Shown here one piece after another: positions 54,523 through 63,413 of a DNA stretch of 64,000 nucleotides. The position numbers and the translations under genes are program-made. Position 1 is the stretch's first letter; the number at the start of each line of letters is the position of its first letter. Location: positions 1,674,001 to 1,738,000 of the forward strand of contig OZ244777.1 of NCBI GenBank assembly GCA_965219495.1, written 5' to 3'. Under the pieces are notes generated by a model. The model saw nothing but the letters and a program-made list of their open reading frames with translations, had not been told where the DNA came from and made no database searches. The DNA is from CAZPXZ01 sp965219495. GTDB lineage: Bacteria; Pseudomonadota; Alphaproteobacteria; Rhodobacterales; CAZPXZ01.

Positions 54523-55406
54523 GACCGCTGCCCCGAAGCCGGTCCCTTGACCAACCCCGCCGGCCGCCAGAGCAGGATCAGGATCACCAGCGAAAATGTG
54601 AATGCGTCGCGAAATTTCAGCAAGTCCTGTGGAAGCGTGTAGTTGAGGCTGGTATCGATGAGCGCCAGGAGAAAGCCTCCGAGCACCGCGCCGGACAGAC
54701 TCCGCATTCCTCCGATCACCGTGGCAATAAACGCGATCAGCAACGGTTCAAGCCCGATGCCGGGAACAACCGTCCCGATCCGTCCGATCCAGAGCAGCGA
54801 GACCACCCCGCCAAGCAGGCCGGAGATGGCGAACGCGGCGGATATGATGAGGTTTGCCGGCACGCCGACCATTCGGGTCATGGTGAAATTGGTAGCCGCG
54901 GCACGCATGGCGATCCCCAGCACGGTGGTCCGCATGAGCCAGGAAAACAGGACGAGAAGGAGAACGGCAACCGCAATCGTGATCAAGTTCCTTGCTGGCG
55001 TGATCACGCCGGCGATTTCGAGGGTTTCGGAAAACACTTCCGGCAGCGGGACGGTTCGCGGGCGTGGAGAGATGAAGAGAAGGGCCGCGTTCTGGAGCAA
55101 CGTCGAAAACGCGAAGGACGTGATCAGTACCGCTGTTACCGACTTGGCGCGAACCGGCCGGAAGGCGGCATAGTCCGTCGCAATGCCGGCAAGAATCGTT
55201 GAGATGATTGCAAAGAACGCCATGACGAGCCATGGCAGGCCGGAACCGCTCACCAGGTACATTGTGTAGCCGCCCACCATGATGAATTCGCCATAGGCGA
55301 AGTTCACAAGGCGCAGAATGCCGTAGACGATGACCAGGCCCAGCGCCATGAGCGCATACGCGCCTCCGAGGCTCAAGGCGTCAATCGCGAACTGCAGCCA
55401 GTTCAT
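54519..55406 (-). CDS. livH: Branched-chain amino acid-type ABC permease (LivH)
   Basis: A 295-residue permease. LSLGGAYALMALGLVIVYGI, LRLVNFAYGEFIMVGGY and VIGGMRSLSGAVLGGFLLAL are LivH motifs, and LGIAMRAAATNFTMTRMVGV is the coupling loop. ATG 55406 overlaps the livF stop by 4 bp, and its own stop overlaps livM. It is intact with normal length. Confidence 0.93.
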   Translation of the reverse strand: MNWLQFAIDALSLGGAYALMALGLVIVYGILRLVNFAYGEFIMVGGYTMYLVSGSGLPWLVMAFFAIISTILAGIATDYAAFRPVRAKSVTAVLITSFAFSTLLQNAALLFISPRPRTVPLPEVFSETLEIAGVITPARNLITIAVAVLLLVLFSWLMRTTVLGIAMRAAATNFTMTRMVGVPANLIISAAFAISGLLGGVVSLLWIGRIGTVVPGIGLEPLLIAFIATVIGGMRSLSGAVLGGFLLALIDTSLNYTLPQDLLKFRDAFTFSLVILILLWRPAGLVKGPASGQRS

Positions 55407-56116
55407 GCTTCGCTCCCGAGATAAAGCGATTTCAACTCGGTCGCCGCCGCGATTTCCGAGGCTGCACCCTCCGCCTCGATACGGCCAAGCCGCATGACAT
55501 ATGCTCGATCGCTGACCGCCAGTCCCTTCCGCGCGTTTTGCTCGACCAGCAGGATCGTCAGCCTGGATTGCTTGAGCATTTCGATCATTTCGAATACGCG
55601 ATCTACAACGACCGGGGCAAGCCCGAGTGAGGGTTCATCCAACAGGAGCACTCTCGGCCGGGACATCAAGGCGCGAGCGACCACCAGCATCTGCTGCTCG
55701 CCACCCGATAGCGTCCCGGCAGCCTGTTCCGCGCGTTCCTTCAGAACCGGAAAACGCTCGAACAGTCCTTCCAGATCCTGGGCGACTTCGGCGCGGTGGC
55801 GACGGCGCACAAAGGCGCCGAGGCGCAGGTTTTCGTCCACGGTAAGATCAGGAAAGACATCCCGCGTTTCCGGCACGGTCGCGGCGCCTAGGCGGACCAT
55901 GCGTTCCGGCGTAGCGCCGGTCACGTCATCGCCGCCAAGCCGTATTCGTCCACTGGCGGTGCGTACCGCACCCGCGATCGCCATCAAGGTGGATGACTTG
56001 CCGGCGCCGTTGGCCCCCAAGAGCGTAACAAGCTCGCCTTCCGCCACCCGCAGGGATACGCCGCGCACCGCCCTCGCCGCGCCATAGCGGACCTCCAGGT
56101 TCTCTACTTCAAGCAT
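55403..56116 (-). CDS. livF: Branched-chain amino acid-type ABC ATPase (LivF)
   Basis: A 237-residue ATPase. Walker A is LLGANGAGKSS, signature is LSGGEQQMLVVARALM, Walker B is VLLLDEPSLGLAP, typical of LivF. ATG 56116 overlaps livG by 8 bp. It forms the ATPase dimer with LivG to drive import. Confidence 0.94.
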   Translation of the reverse strand: MLEVENLEVRYGAARAVRGVSLRVAEGELVTLLGANGAGKSSTLMAIAGAVRTASGRIRLGGDDVTGATPERMVRLGAATVPETRDVFPDLTVDENLRLGAFVRRRHRAEVAQDLEGLFERFPVLKERAEQAAGTLSGGEQQMLVVARALMSRPRVLLLDEPSLGLAPVVVDRVFEMIEMLKQSRLTILLVEQNARKGLAVSDRAYVMRLGRIEAEGAASEIAAATELKSLYLGSEA

Positions 56117-56843
56117 CGGCTGCTTCGCGGCCGAGATACGCCTCGATCACAGCCGGATCGTTGCGTACCGTCTGCCGGTTCCCTTCCGCGATGGTGCGCC
56201 CGGATGCCAGCACATGCAGTTGCTCGCAGAGGCGCATGATCAGTCCCATATCGTGATCGATGATCAGGAGACCCAGGCTGCGGGCTGTCGGCAGGCCCGC
56301 GAGTATCTCCAAGAGGTTTTCCGTCTCCCTGTCGTTCATGCCCGCGGCTGGCTCATCGAGCAACAGGAAACTCGGATCGCCGGCAAGCGCCCGGGCTACT
56401 TCCACCCGGCGCTTGTCGCCAAAACTGAGTTCGCGAACGAGATCGTCGTCGCGTGCGGCAAGATCGAATTCATTCAACAGTTCCCCCGCGCGCGCCCTCG
56501 CGACGCGCATCCCCGAACCATGGCTGAGCGCTGCGGCCGCCACGTTTTCCAATACGGTGAGATTGCCGAAGTGGCGGCCGATCTGAAACGTTCTCGCGAC
56601 ACCTGCCCGCGCAACCTCGCGAGGCAGGCGCCCGGTCAAGTCGATATCTCCGAACTCTATCCTGCCGCCCGACAGGGGAACTTCGCCGGTGATCGCATTG
56701 ACGAGCGTCGTCTTGCCGGAGCCGTTCGGCCCGATCAATCCCAGAATGTGCCCGCGCTGCAGGGAAAGCGTGACGCCAGCGAGCGCACGAAGGCCAGCAA
56801 ATTCAACCGTAACTTCGGTCGCAGCGAGGATATTTGCTTGCAT
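56109..56843 (-). CDS. livG: Branched-chain amino acid-type ABC ATPase (LivG)
   Basis: A 244-residue ATPase. Walker A is GLIGPNGSGKTTLVNAITGE, signature region is LSFGDKRRVEVARALA, Walker B is FLLLDEPAAGMNDRETENLL. The LSFGD form of the signature and the AAGMN block are typical of LivG. It starts 53 bp after the binding protein gene and overlaps livF. Confidence 0.94.
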   Translation of the reverse strand: MQANILAATEVTVEFAGLRALAGVTLSLQRGHILGLIGPNGSGKTTLVNAITGEVPLSGGRIEFGDIDLTGRLPREVARAGVARTFQIGRHFGNLTVLENVAAAALSHGSGMRVARARAGELLNEFDLAARDDDLVRELSFGDKRRVEVARALAGDPSFLLLDEPAAGMNDRETENLLEILAGLPTARSLGLLIIDHDMGLIMRLCEQLHVLASGRTIAEGNRQTVRNDPAVIEAYLGREAADA

Positions 56844-56896
56844 CGCGCAACCGGAACGGATGCGGAGCAGGCGCGCCTGCCCCGCACTCTGTTAGG

Positions 56897-58069
56897 TTAC
56901 GGCGCCGGGACGTTCGCCGGACGGCGCCAGCCGAGGAAACTGGGCTTGCCGCCCGAGACTTCGATCAGCACCGCCGCCTTGTCCGGGGCATGGCCACCCG
57001 CCGCATCAGAATAGCTCAAGCTGCCGGTCAGGAGTTCAAACTCTCCTTCTTCCAGCGCCTTCGCTACTGCGGCGCCGTCGGTCGTGCCGGCAATCCTCAC
57101 CGCTTCCGCCAGCACCATGACGGCATCCCAGCCCGTCGCCACGAAGGACGTGTCAGGCGGAGAACCATGCATTTCCGTATACAATTCGATGAAGTTCGGC
57201 ATGTCCGGGTGCGCTTCGGGTCCCATCCAGGTGTGAGTCACGAAATAGACGTCGTTTCCGAGCTTCTCCCCGAGCGCGGCGATCATCGCCGGATCATCGT
57301 AGGAATCGCCGCCCAGCACGGGCGCATCGTAGCCCACCTCGCGCAACGAGCGGATGATGACGCCGATATCCTGCCCGTAAGAGGAAATGAAGATCACGTC
57401 CGGCTTCGTCTCAAGAGCCTGAAGCCGCGCCAGCTGCGCCGAAAAATCGTTGTCGCCGTTGGTGTAGGTGTCTTCCAGCAGGATCGTGCCGCCACGCGCC
57501 TGAAAGTGCTCGATGAAGTATTTCGACAGCGACTTCGTGTAGGCGATGAATTGGTCGGTGACGACATAAGCCGTCCGCCAGCCACGCTCGTCATAGGCGT
57601 AATCCGCCGCGGTCGCCCCCATGGTCGTATTCCACATCGACAGCGTGAATTGCTTGTCGCCAAGCGACCAGGAGCTGTAGAGCGGGTCGGATGCGCAAAG
57701 CGACATACCGACGATTCCGGCGTCCTGCGCTTCCCGGCTCGCCGGGCCGCCAAAATCAAAGTCGCAGGGCGCAAGAACGAGATCGGCCCCCTTGTCTATA
57801 AGTTCGACTGCTGCGTTGCCGACTGTCACCGGATCGGACTTGCCGTCGATGTTCACAAATTCAACTTCCTTGCCGAGAAGTCCTCCAGCGTCATTCAGCG
57901 CCTTTACAGCCACCTGCGCTCCGTTGTAGCCGGGCGTATCAAGCGGCGCCTGAACGCCGGTCAGGCACAAGGCACCAGCGAAGGTGATCTTGTGACCATC
58001 CGCGTACGCGGGAATGGCCAGCAAGAACGCCGTCATGCTTGCCGCCAAGATCATTGCCAGTTTTTTCAT
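56897..58069 (-). CDS. Periplasmic leucine-binding-like substrate-binding protein (LivK family)
   Basis: A 390-residue type I binding protein. Signal peptide is about residues 1-23 (LAMILAASMTAFLLAIPAYA). ITFAGALCLTGVQAPLDTPG, LGKEVEFVNIDGKSDPVTVG and DVIFISSYGQDIGVIIRSLR are LivJ/amide-binding-like. ATG 58069 is preceded by GGAGGAG; the frame extends upstream without support. It captures the ligand for LivHMGF. The ligand is more likely an amide or ureide than leucine, because a cysteine hydrolase ends the operon (inference). Confidence 0.92.
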   Translation of the reverse strand: MKKLAMILAASMTAFLLAIPAYADGHKITFAGALCLTGVQAPLDTPGYNGAQVAVKALNDAGGLLGKEVEFVNIDGKSDPVTVGNAAVELIDKGADLVLAPCDFDFGGPASREAQDAGIVGMSLCASDPLYSSWSLGDKQFTLSMWNTTMGATAADYAYDERGWRTAYVVTDQFIAYTKSLSKYFIEHFQARGGTILLEDTYTNGDNDFSAQLARLQALETKPDVIFISSYGQDIGVIIRSLREVGYDAPVLGGDSYDDPAMIAALGEKLGNDVYFVTHTWMGPEAHPDMPNFIELYTEMHGSPPDTSFVATGWDAVMVLAEAVRIAGTTDGAAVAKALEEGEFELLTGSLSYSDAAGGHAPDKAAVLIEVSGGKPSFLGWRRPANVPAP

Positions 58070-58214
58070 TGCCTCCTCCATATTTCGTATTTGTTCGGCA
58101 GTTCGCGGGGCAAAGTCCCCGCCATGAATTCTGAACCTATCCGATTGCCGGGCGTTGTCCAACAGGAAGCATTGTAAAGTTGTGCGTGTTGTTTCGATTG
58201 GGCTTGTATACATA

Positions 58215-60043
58215 GTGCCTGTGCAAAAAGGTCATAAATCATTTCATATCAATAGGTTGTGGCCGGTTTTGGGTTGCGAAGATTGGCCCCAGGCGTATAA
58301 TTCCAGGCAAAATTCAGGCGAAATCGGTCGGATGGGCGGTATCTTCGCGATGGGTCGCTCGTTCCGGCGGAGCAGAGACGAGGGCGAGGGCATGAGAACA
58401 ATCCGGGAGCCGTTGGTTCGGCTTGGCGAAATTGCCATCGAGGACATTGAGATTGACGCGGTCTGCCGGGATGACATCCCGGCGGTGTTGCGGGGCATCC
58501 AGCACCTGTACTGCAACGAAGAGTTGCGCCAGCAGGTTTTCGACCTGCTGGACGCGCATTTTCTTCCGGGCGTGGACCGGGGTCTTGGGCGCCCGGGCAT
58601 GGATTTGTGGCGGATCTTCGTGCTGGCGACGCTGAAGCAGGGCATCCGGTGCGACTACGACCGTCTGCAGGACCTTGCCAATCGCCACGGGACGGTTCGG
58701 GAGATGCTCGGCCATTCGGGGCTTGACGACCACCACCGGTACGAGCACCGAACGCTGGTGCGCAATGTCTCGCTGCTGACGCCGGAGCTTCTGAACAAGA
58801 TCAACGAACTGGTGGTGAAGGCGGGCCACGCGCTGTTCGGGCAGGAGCCGGAAGCGCCGCTGCGGGCGCGGGCCGATTCCTTTGTGGTGGAAACCGACGT
58901 GCACTATCCGACCGACGTGAACTTGCTGTGGGACGCGATGCGTTGCCTGATCCGGGTTTGTGCGGAGCTGGCTTCAGCCTTCGGGCTTGGCGGCTGGCGG
59001 CAGAGCCGGCATCTGCGCCGGCAGGTGAAGCGGCTATTCAACAAGATCCGCAATTCCCGGCGGCAGAGGCGGCATCCGGACCGCGTATGCGCTTACCTGG
59101 TGCTTTGCCGGTCGCTGGCGGCGCGGGCGGAACGGCTGCGGCGGGAACTCGAGGCGGCCGGGGCAGAAGCATGGGACATCGATACCGTGCAAGGACTTAT
59201 GGATCATGCGCTTCGCCAGATCGACCAGATCGACCGGCGGCTGCTGCAAGGCGAAGTGATCCCGCATGAAGAGAAGGTGTTCTCCATCTTCGAGCCGCAT
59301 ACGCGCTGGTGCGCGAAGGGCAAGGCCGGGCGCATGGTCGAACTCGGGGTTCCGGTCTGCATCGTCGAGGACCAGCATCAATTTGTCCTTCACCACCGTA
59401 TCTTGTGGGAGGACGACGACGTGGATGCGGCGGTTCCGCTGCTGTCGGAGACCCTCGCCCTGTTTCCGTCGGTGCGGGGCTGCAGCTTCGACCGGGGCTT
59501 CCACAGCGCGTCCAACCGGGTGCGGCTGGACGCGCTGCTGGAGTGCAACGCGCTGCCGGCGAAGGGCACGCTTTCGCAGAAAGCGCGGGAGCGCGAGGCG
59601 AGCCCCGAGTTCGCTGCGGCGCGGCGGCAGCATCCGGCGGTGGAATCCGCCATCCACAACCTGGAATGCCGCGGCCTGGACCGGGTTCGCGCGCACGGCA
59701 GGGATGGCTTCGCTCGAACGGTCGCTCTCGCAATCCTTGCTGCAAATCTGCACCGGATTGGCCTGGCGCTGCAGAGAGCCGAGCGGGACAAGATCCGGAA
59801 TCAGCGGCGCCAAGGCATCCGCCGCGCCGCCTGACTGCGGCCGGCCGAGCCAACGCCGTCGGCATGCGCCCCGGCTCTGGCCGGGGACCCCTTCTCATGG
59901 CGGAAGATCGCCGGCATCCTCGAAATTCGTGCGAAACCGGCCCCCAACCGTTCATTCACGGCGCAGGGGGCCGAATCTCGCGCCGGGCGCCTGGGCCGGT
60001 AACGTCGCGCTGGGTTCAAAACCCGGTATTTTGGCACGGACAC
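58215..60043 (+). mobile_element. ISNCY-family-like insertion sequence, 1,829 bp
   Basis: The ends are imperfect inverted repeats (GTGCCTGTGCAAAAA at 58215-58229 against GTGTCCGTGCCAAAA read from 60043-60029), flanked by a 6 bp direct repeat TACATA (58209-58214 and 60044-60049). The target is the end of a TnpB element. It contains one intact transposase. About 200 bp of non-coding sequence separates the gene from the right end. Confidence 0.82.
58392..59834 (+). CDS. ISNCY-family transposase
   Basis: A 480-residue DDE transposase. The start MRTIREPLVRLGEIAIEDIE, LPGVDRGLGRPGMDLWRIFV, LDDHHRYEHRTLVRNVSLLT, the acidic VVETDVHYPTDVNLLWDAMR, CSFDRGFHSASNR and ESAIHNLECRGLDRVRAHG give the likely D-D-E residues of ISNCY-type enzymes. 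ATG 58392 fits relatives; ATG 58350 and 58332 are further upstream in frame. It is intact, so the element may be mobile. Confidence 0.88.
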   Translation: MRTIREPLVRLGEIAIEDIEIDAVCRDDIPAVLRGIQHLYCNEELRQQVFDLLDAHFLPGVDRGLGRPGMDLWRIFVLATLKQGIRCDYDRLQDLANRHGTVREMLGHSGLDDHHRYEHRTLVRNVSLLTPELLNKINELVVKAGHALFGQEPEAPLRARADSFVVETDVHYPTDVNLLWDAMRCLIRVCAELASAFGLGGWRQSRHLRRQVKRLFNKIRNSRRQRRHPDRVCAYLVLCRSLAARAERLRRELEAAGAEAWDIDTVQGLMDHALRQIDQIDRRLLQGEVIPHEEKVFSIFEPHTRWCAKGKAGRMVELGVPVCIVEDQHQFVLHHRILWEDDDVDAAVPLLSETLALFPSVRGCSFDRGFHSASNRVRLDALLECNALPAKGTLSQKAREREASPEFAAARRQHPAVESAIHNLECRGLDRVRAHGRDGFARTVALAILAANLHRIGLALQRAERDKIRNQRRQGIRRAA

Positions 60044-60049
60044 TACATA

Positions 60050-60530
60050 GATAGACATAACACGGTTCTCCGACGAGCGGCGCCACTGCCCCACTTGCTC
60101 CGGCGGACCCTCGGTCCACCGCTCCTGCCGCTGCCAAGGGAAACGGGAACATCCCGCCATCCCCCCACCCGTGAACGGGCCAAGGGCCGTTGCAGGATAT
60201 TCCTTGTCGCATTGACATCGCGGTCCGGCAGCAATTCGCAGGCCGGGCAGGCGTGGACGCGAATCGCCAGACTGCTCGGCGCCTCGGCAACGCATCCCGA
60301 GCAGGACTGGCTGACTCCATGCGGCGCGATTTTCACCATCTGAAGGCCGGCGCTCGCAATCTTGTCTTTCAGGAGGGCAAGAAACCTTCCCCATCCCTGC
60401 TCGGAGATCGCCCGGCTGAGCGCCGACACCGTCGGATGCAGGGTCTGCCGGTTGGCGTCCGCGATCCGCTGTCATTCCCGTGCCAACGACCCCACTTTCT
60501 TGCGCCAGTTGCAGGACCCTGGCGCCGCAC
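60050..60530 (-). pseudogene. tnpB relic, second copy
   Basis: The minus strand reads SRAISEQGWGRFLALLKDKI, GLQMVKIAPHGVSQSCSGC, ACPACELLPDRDVNATRNIL, close to the C-terminal half of the tnpB at 29.2-30.4 kb. One zinc-finger block reads CSGCVAEAP and the second CPACELL. About 120 bp carrying the RuvC Glu motif (IEDL) is deleted, and the N-terminal half is missing. It is non-functional. Confidence 0.85.
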
Positions 60531-60534
60531 GGAT

Positions 60535-60775
60535 GTGATGCCGGCCCAAACTCCCCATTTCTGGCGGATGAATATTCCCCAAAACGGGCGGACGAAAATT
60601 TCCCAGTCGGCGGAGTCTGCCCGGCCCCCGTCGGTCGGCGGGGCCGGTGAAAATCTTCTTGTTTCCCGAGTATTTTCGGCCCTTCAACAACCAGGTTTCG
60701 AGGCCGAGCCATGACCAAACTTGAGGAGATCATCGTGATGGTGGGCCTATACCGGAGGCGAGACAGCGTTCAAAC
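60535..60775 (+). mobile_element. IS21-family left-end stub with start of istA
   Basis: The repeated GCGGATGAATATTCCCC / GCGGACGAAAATTTCCC pattern followed by ATG 60711 (MTKLEEIIVMVGLYRR) is the typical left end and IstA start of IS21 elements. After about 20 codons the homology stops where the DUF5615 gene begins, so only the end remains. It truncates the TnpB relic on its left. Confidence 0.6.
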
Positions 60776-61148
60776 GGAGCCAACCTGTGAAAGACGATCA
60801 AGAATTGACCGCCGGACTCTCCCACGGTCAGCCGTCGTATGGCAGCCCTCCAGATCGCTGCCATCTTCGATCAGCCGCGAAACATACTCGGCCACCTCCA
60901 ACGAAATTCTCGGAAGGAAGCGTAAATGCAGGATGCCGGCAGGAGCCGACAATCGGCGGTGAGAAATCAGCACTCCATAGTCCCGGTCAAAAGTGATGAT
61001 GACTCGGTTCCCCGTGTGTGCGATCCGCACAACGTCTTCGTCGGAGAGTCAGGGAGACCACTCGCCAGTCGAGACAACATCATGCCGGTCATTCCGGAAG
61101 GCCTCGCACACTCGCCAGCGGTATGTTCTCGTTTGCGAGCAGATTCAA
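60770..61148 (-). pseudogene. DUF5615 (PIN-like) toxin candidate, frameshifted
   Basis: TTG 61148 overlaps the DUF433 stop (TTGA) and encodes LLANENIPLASVR, the DUF5615 start. The frame then ends. The next frame continues RHDVVSTGEW, passes an in-frame TGA, then SDEDVVRIAHTGNRVIITFD, RDYGVLISHRRLSAPAGILH and LRFLPRISLEVAEYV, the rest of the PIN-like domain with its TFDRDYG acid block. DUF433/DUF5615 pairs are considered toxin-antitoxin systems. This toxin copy is broken, and its C-terminus runs into the IS21 stub. Confidence 0.8.
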
Positions 61149-61387
61149 CGCGTTACCCCGTCGCTGACGGTATGGACTTGTTCGTCCCGCGTGCATTCCA
61201 CCGCAGGGGCATACGTGGCCCTCAACGCCTCTTGGGAAAGCTGGGGATAACTCTCCAGAATTTCTTGCACAGTCCGGCCTTCCGCGAGCAGGCCGGGCAG
61301 ATACTCCACGGATAGCCGGGTACCCTTGATCACCGGCTTTCCTACCAGGACGGACGGGTCGCCATGAATGCGATCATGCCAATTCAT
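61145..61387 (-). CDS. DUF433 antitoxin-like protein
   Basis: An 80-residue DUF433 protein. NWHDRIHGDPSVLVGKPVIK, GTRLSVEYLPGLLAEGRTVQ and EILESYPQLSQEALRATYA are the complete family signature, a small winged-helix-like domain. ATG 61387 has AGGGG upstream. It is intact and coupled to the broken DUF5615 gene by a 4 bp overlap. Antitoxin or DNA-binding function is suggested by the pairing in other genomes. Confidence 0.9.
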   Translation of the reverse strand: MNWHDRIHGDPSVLVGKPVIKGTRLSVEYLPGLLAEGRTVQEILESYPQLSQEALRATYAPAVECTRDEQVHTVSDGVTR

Positions 61388-62014
61388 AGGGTCACCCCTG
61401 ATGGATACGATGAACACACCTCGTCGCTCCGAAAATCGGCCTAGTTTCCGTGTTGTCAGCCCTGTTTGCCGCTTGCACGTCGTTCGAGTCGATCCGGTTG
61501 GGGGCCGGCCCTTGATCACGACCTCTTGCGCCTTCGCTACTCTTCAAGACAGCAGCCGCTTCGGGCGACATCCCATTTACATCGCGGTTCTCGCCTGCGT
61601 GTACCGCGCTTCAAATCTCGTTGGTTGCAGACATGGTTTCGGTGTGGAAATCCAAACGAGTGGCGAAGCCCGTGCCTTCGTTCACATTCTCGCGGCTTCA
61701 CACGAAGTTCGGAAAAATGCAGCCGTCGCGCAGGCGCAGATTGCGCCGCTGGTGAGCATGAGCCGATCCGGGAACAGGCGATGGGAGCAGGGAACGCGCC
61801 GGGCTGGCATGCGTCTGCCCGCCGCAATCCGCAAAGACACCGCTCTGTCCTCTGATCTCCCCTTTGAATCGAGTTGTTCACGTCCTGCCAAACCGGTCAA
61901 CTCGCCACAAACCTGGTAGCAAGTCATCGCACGCAAGGCGCGCCACATTGCAAAGCCGGCGCGCAATATTCGGAACTGTCGAATATCAGCCACGCATACA
62001 ATCCCCAGGAACTC
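61388..62014. other. Gene-poor region
   Basis: About 630 bp between the DUF433 gene and the end of the glutamine-synthetase-like gene, both minus strand. No recognisable gene, repeat or terminator. Open frames on both strands look like shadows. Confidence 0.45.
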
Positions 62015-63346
62015 CTAATAGGACAGCTGGTACATTTCACAAATCTCAGCTTCATCCCGACCTTCAAGACCCAGGATTTCCTGCCGCTTATGGGCAAGAT
62101 AGATTTCTGCAAAGTCATCGGGAAACCACTGCCAAACCTCCTTGGCGGCCTCAAATTCATCAAGCGCCGCAGAAAGCGACTCCGGCAAGCGGCGAAATCC
62201 CCTTGCTTCGAGTTCCTCGCCAGAAAGCAGGGACAAGTCCTCCGATGTCACTTCCGGTTCGTCCAAGTCCTCCTCCATGCCCGCTACCCCCGCATGTATA
62301 ATTGCGGCCAGGGCCAGATGCGGACTCGCCGCCGCATCGCAGGCACGGACTTCGAAGTTGAACTGCGAAGCGGCGCCGATCGAATGATCCGTGCGGATGG
62401 GGCATAGCCGCACTGCGGCTTCGCGATCCTGCGCCCCGAGATTGTTGTAGGCGGCGCTCCAGCAATGCGGCACAAGACGGCTGTAAGATACCACGCTGGG
62501 CGCAAGCAACGATACGATGGCCGGAAGTTGCTTGAGCACGCCCGCAATGAAGCTGCCCGTTTCCCTGCTCATGCCGGCCGGACCTGCCGCATCGTAGGCC
62601 GCAGGACAATCCGAACTGTCCCGAAAGCTGAGGTGAATGTGAACCCCGTTGCCGATACCGCCCGGTTCGATGAGCGGAGCAAACGACACCCGCTGCCCTT
62701 CCCTTTCTCCAACGCCGCGAACGATCTCCCTCAGAACCGCCGCGTCATCCGCGATCTTGACTCCGCTTACTGGCCGCACCGTGACTTCGAACTGGTTTGG
62801 CCCGTACTCCTTCATGATGGATTCCGTCGCGATTCCGGATTCTTCAAGTGCGGCCATGACGGACTCGCAGAATCCCCGCACGCTTCGGAATGCGCCAAAA
62901 GCATATCCCTCTCCCTTGCCGCCCCGCCGTTCGGGAAGATGGAACTCGTGCTCAAATGCGCCGTACAGCGTATATCCGCCTACATTCTTCAGGCGATCGA
63001 GCGCATTCTCCAGAATCGAGCGCGTGCAGCACTCCCACGGACGGCCATCAAGATGGCGAACATTGCCCAGGGCAAAGTCCTCGTGCGACCTTGTGCCGCA
63101 TTGGTCGTTTGCTGGGCCATATTCGATTCGTGCGCGAGTCTTGGGGTCGCCGACAAGCACGAGATCGCCCAAAGCGCCATAGGGACTTTCCGCAATTTCA
63201 TCGAAGCAGGTAATCTGGACATTGGTGGGCGTCCAACCGACTTCCGGCTCTGCGCCCGCGTCCACCCGGTCAGCCAATATCCCCTTTCCGCGAAGTTTGC
63301 CTGAAATATCGCTTGTACAAATATAGATGATCGGCTTACGGTCCAC
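62015..63346 (-). CDS. Glutamine synthetase family protein (gamma-glutamyl amine ligase-like)
   Basis: A 443-residue GS-fold ligase. FEHEFHLPERRGGKGEGYAF (Glu metal ligands), KEYGPNQFEVTVRP, GIGNGVHIHLSFRDSS (ATP/Glu site) and YNNLGAQDREAAVRLCP (Arg block) follow the type I order. PuuA- and GlnT-like members ligate glutamate to amines. GTG 63346 is preceded by GGGAGGG at ideal spacing. An upstream ATG at 63415 would overlap the divergent gene, so I prefer the GTG. It probably works in amine or polyamine catabolism. Confidence 0.88.
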   Translation of the reverse strand: MDRKPIIYICTSDISGKLRGKGILADRVDAGAEPEVGWTPTNVQITCFDEIAESPYGALGDLVLVGDPKTRARIEYGPANDQCGTRSHEDFALGNVRHLDGRPWECCTRSILENALDRLKNVGGYTLYGAFEHEFHLPERRGGKGEGYAFGAFRSVRGFCESVMAALEESGIATESIMKEYGPNQFEVTVRPVSGVKIADDAAVLREIVRGVGEREGQRVSFAPLIEPGGIGNGVHIHLSFRDSSDCPAAYDAAGPAGMSRETGSFIAGVLKQLPAIVSLLAPSVVSYSRLVPHCWSAAYNNLGAQDREAAVRLCPIRTDHSIGAASQFNFEVRACDAAASPHLALAAIIHAGVAGMEEDLDEPEVTSEDLSLLSGEELEARGFRRLPESLSAALDEFEAAKEVWQWFPDDFAEIYLAHKRQEILGLEGRDEAEICEMYQLSY

Positions 63347-63413
63347 CTCTTGAACCCTCCCCTGCAAGACAACGCAACAGTCTCCACGCCCACCATCGGA
63401 TAATACACCATCC

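Larger units (their letters stand above)
58199..60535 (-). mobile_element. Second TnpB-type element, split by an ISNCY-type insertion
   Basis: Positions 58199-58214 (TGGGCTTGTATACATA) match the terminal repeat of the first TnpB element (GGGGCTTATATACATA) at 14 of 16 bases. After the IS at 58215-60043 the same end resumes (TACATAGATAGACATAACAC...) and continues as a minus-strand tnpB relic to about 60530. There it is cut by an IS21-type end, so the opposite terminal repeat is gone. This is a nested and truncated relic. Confidence 0.75.
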
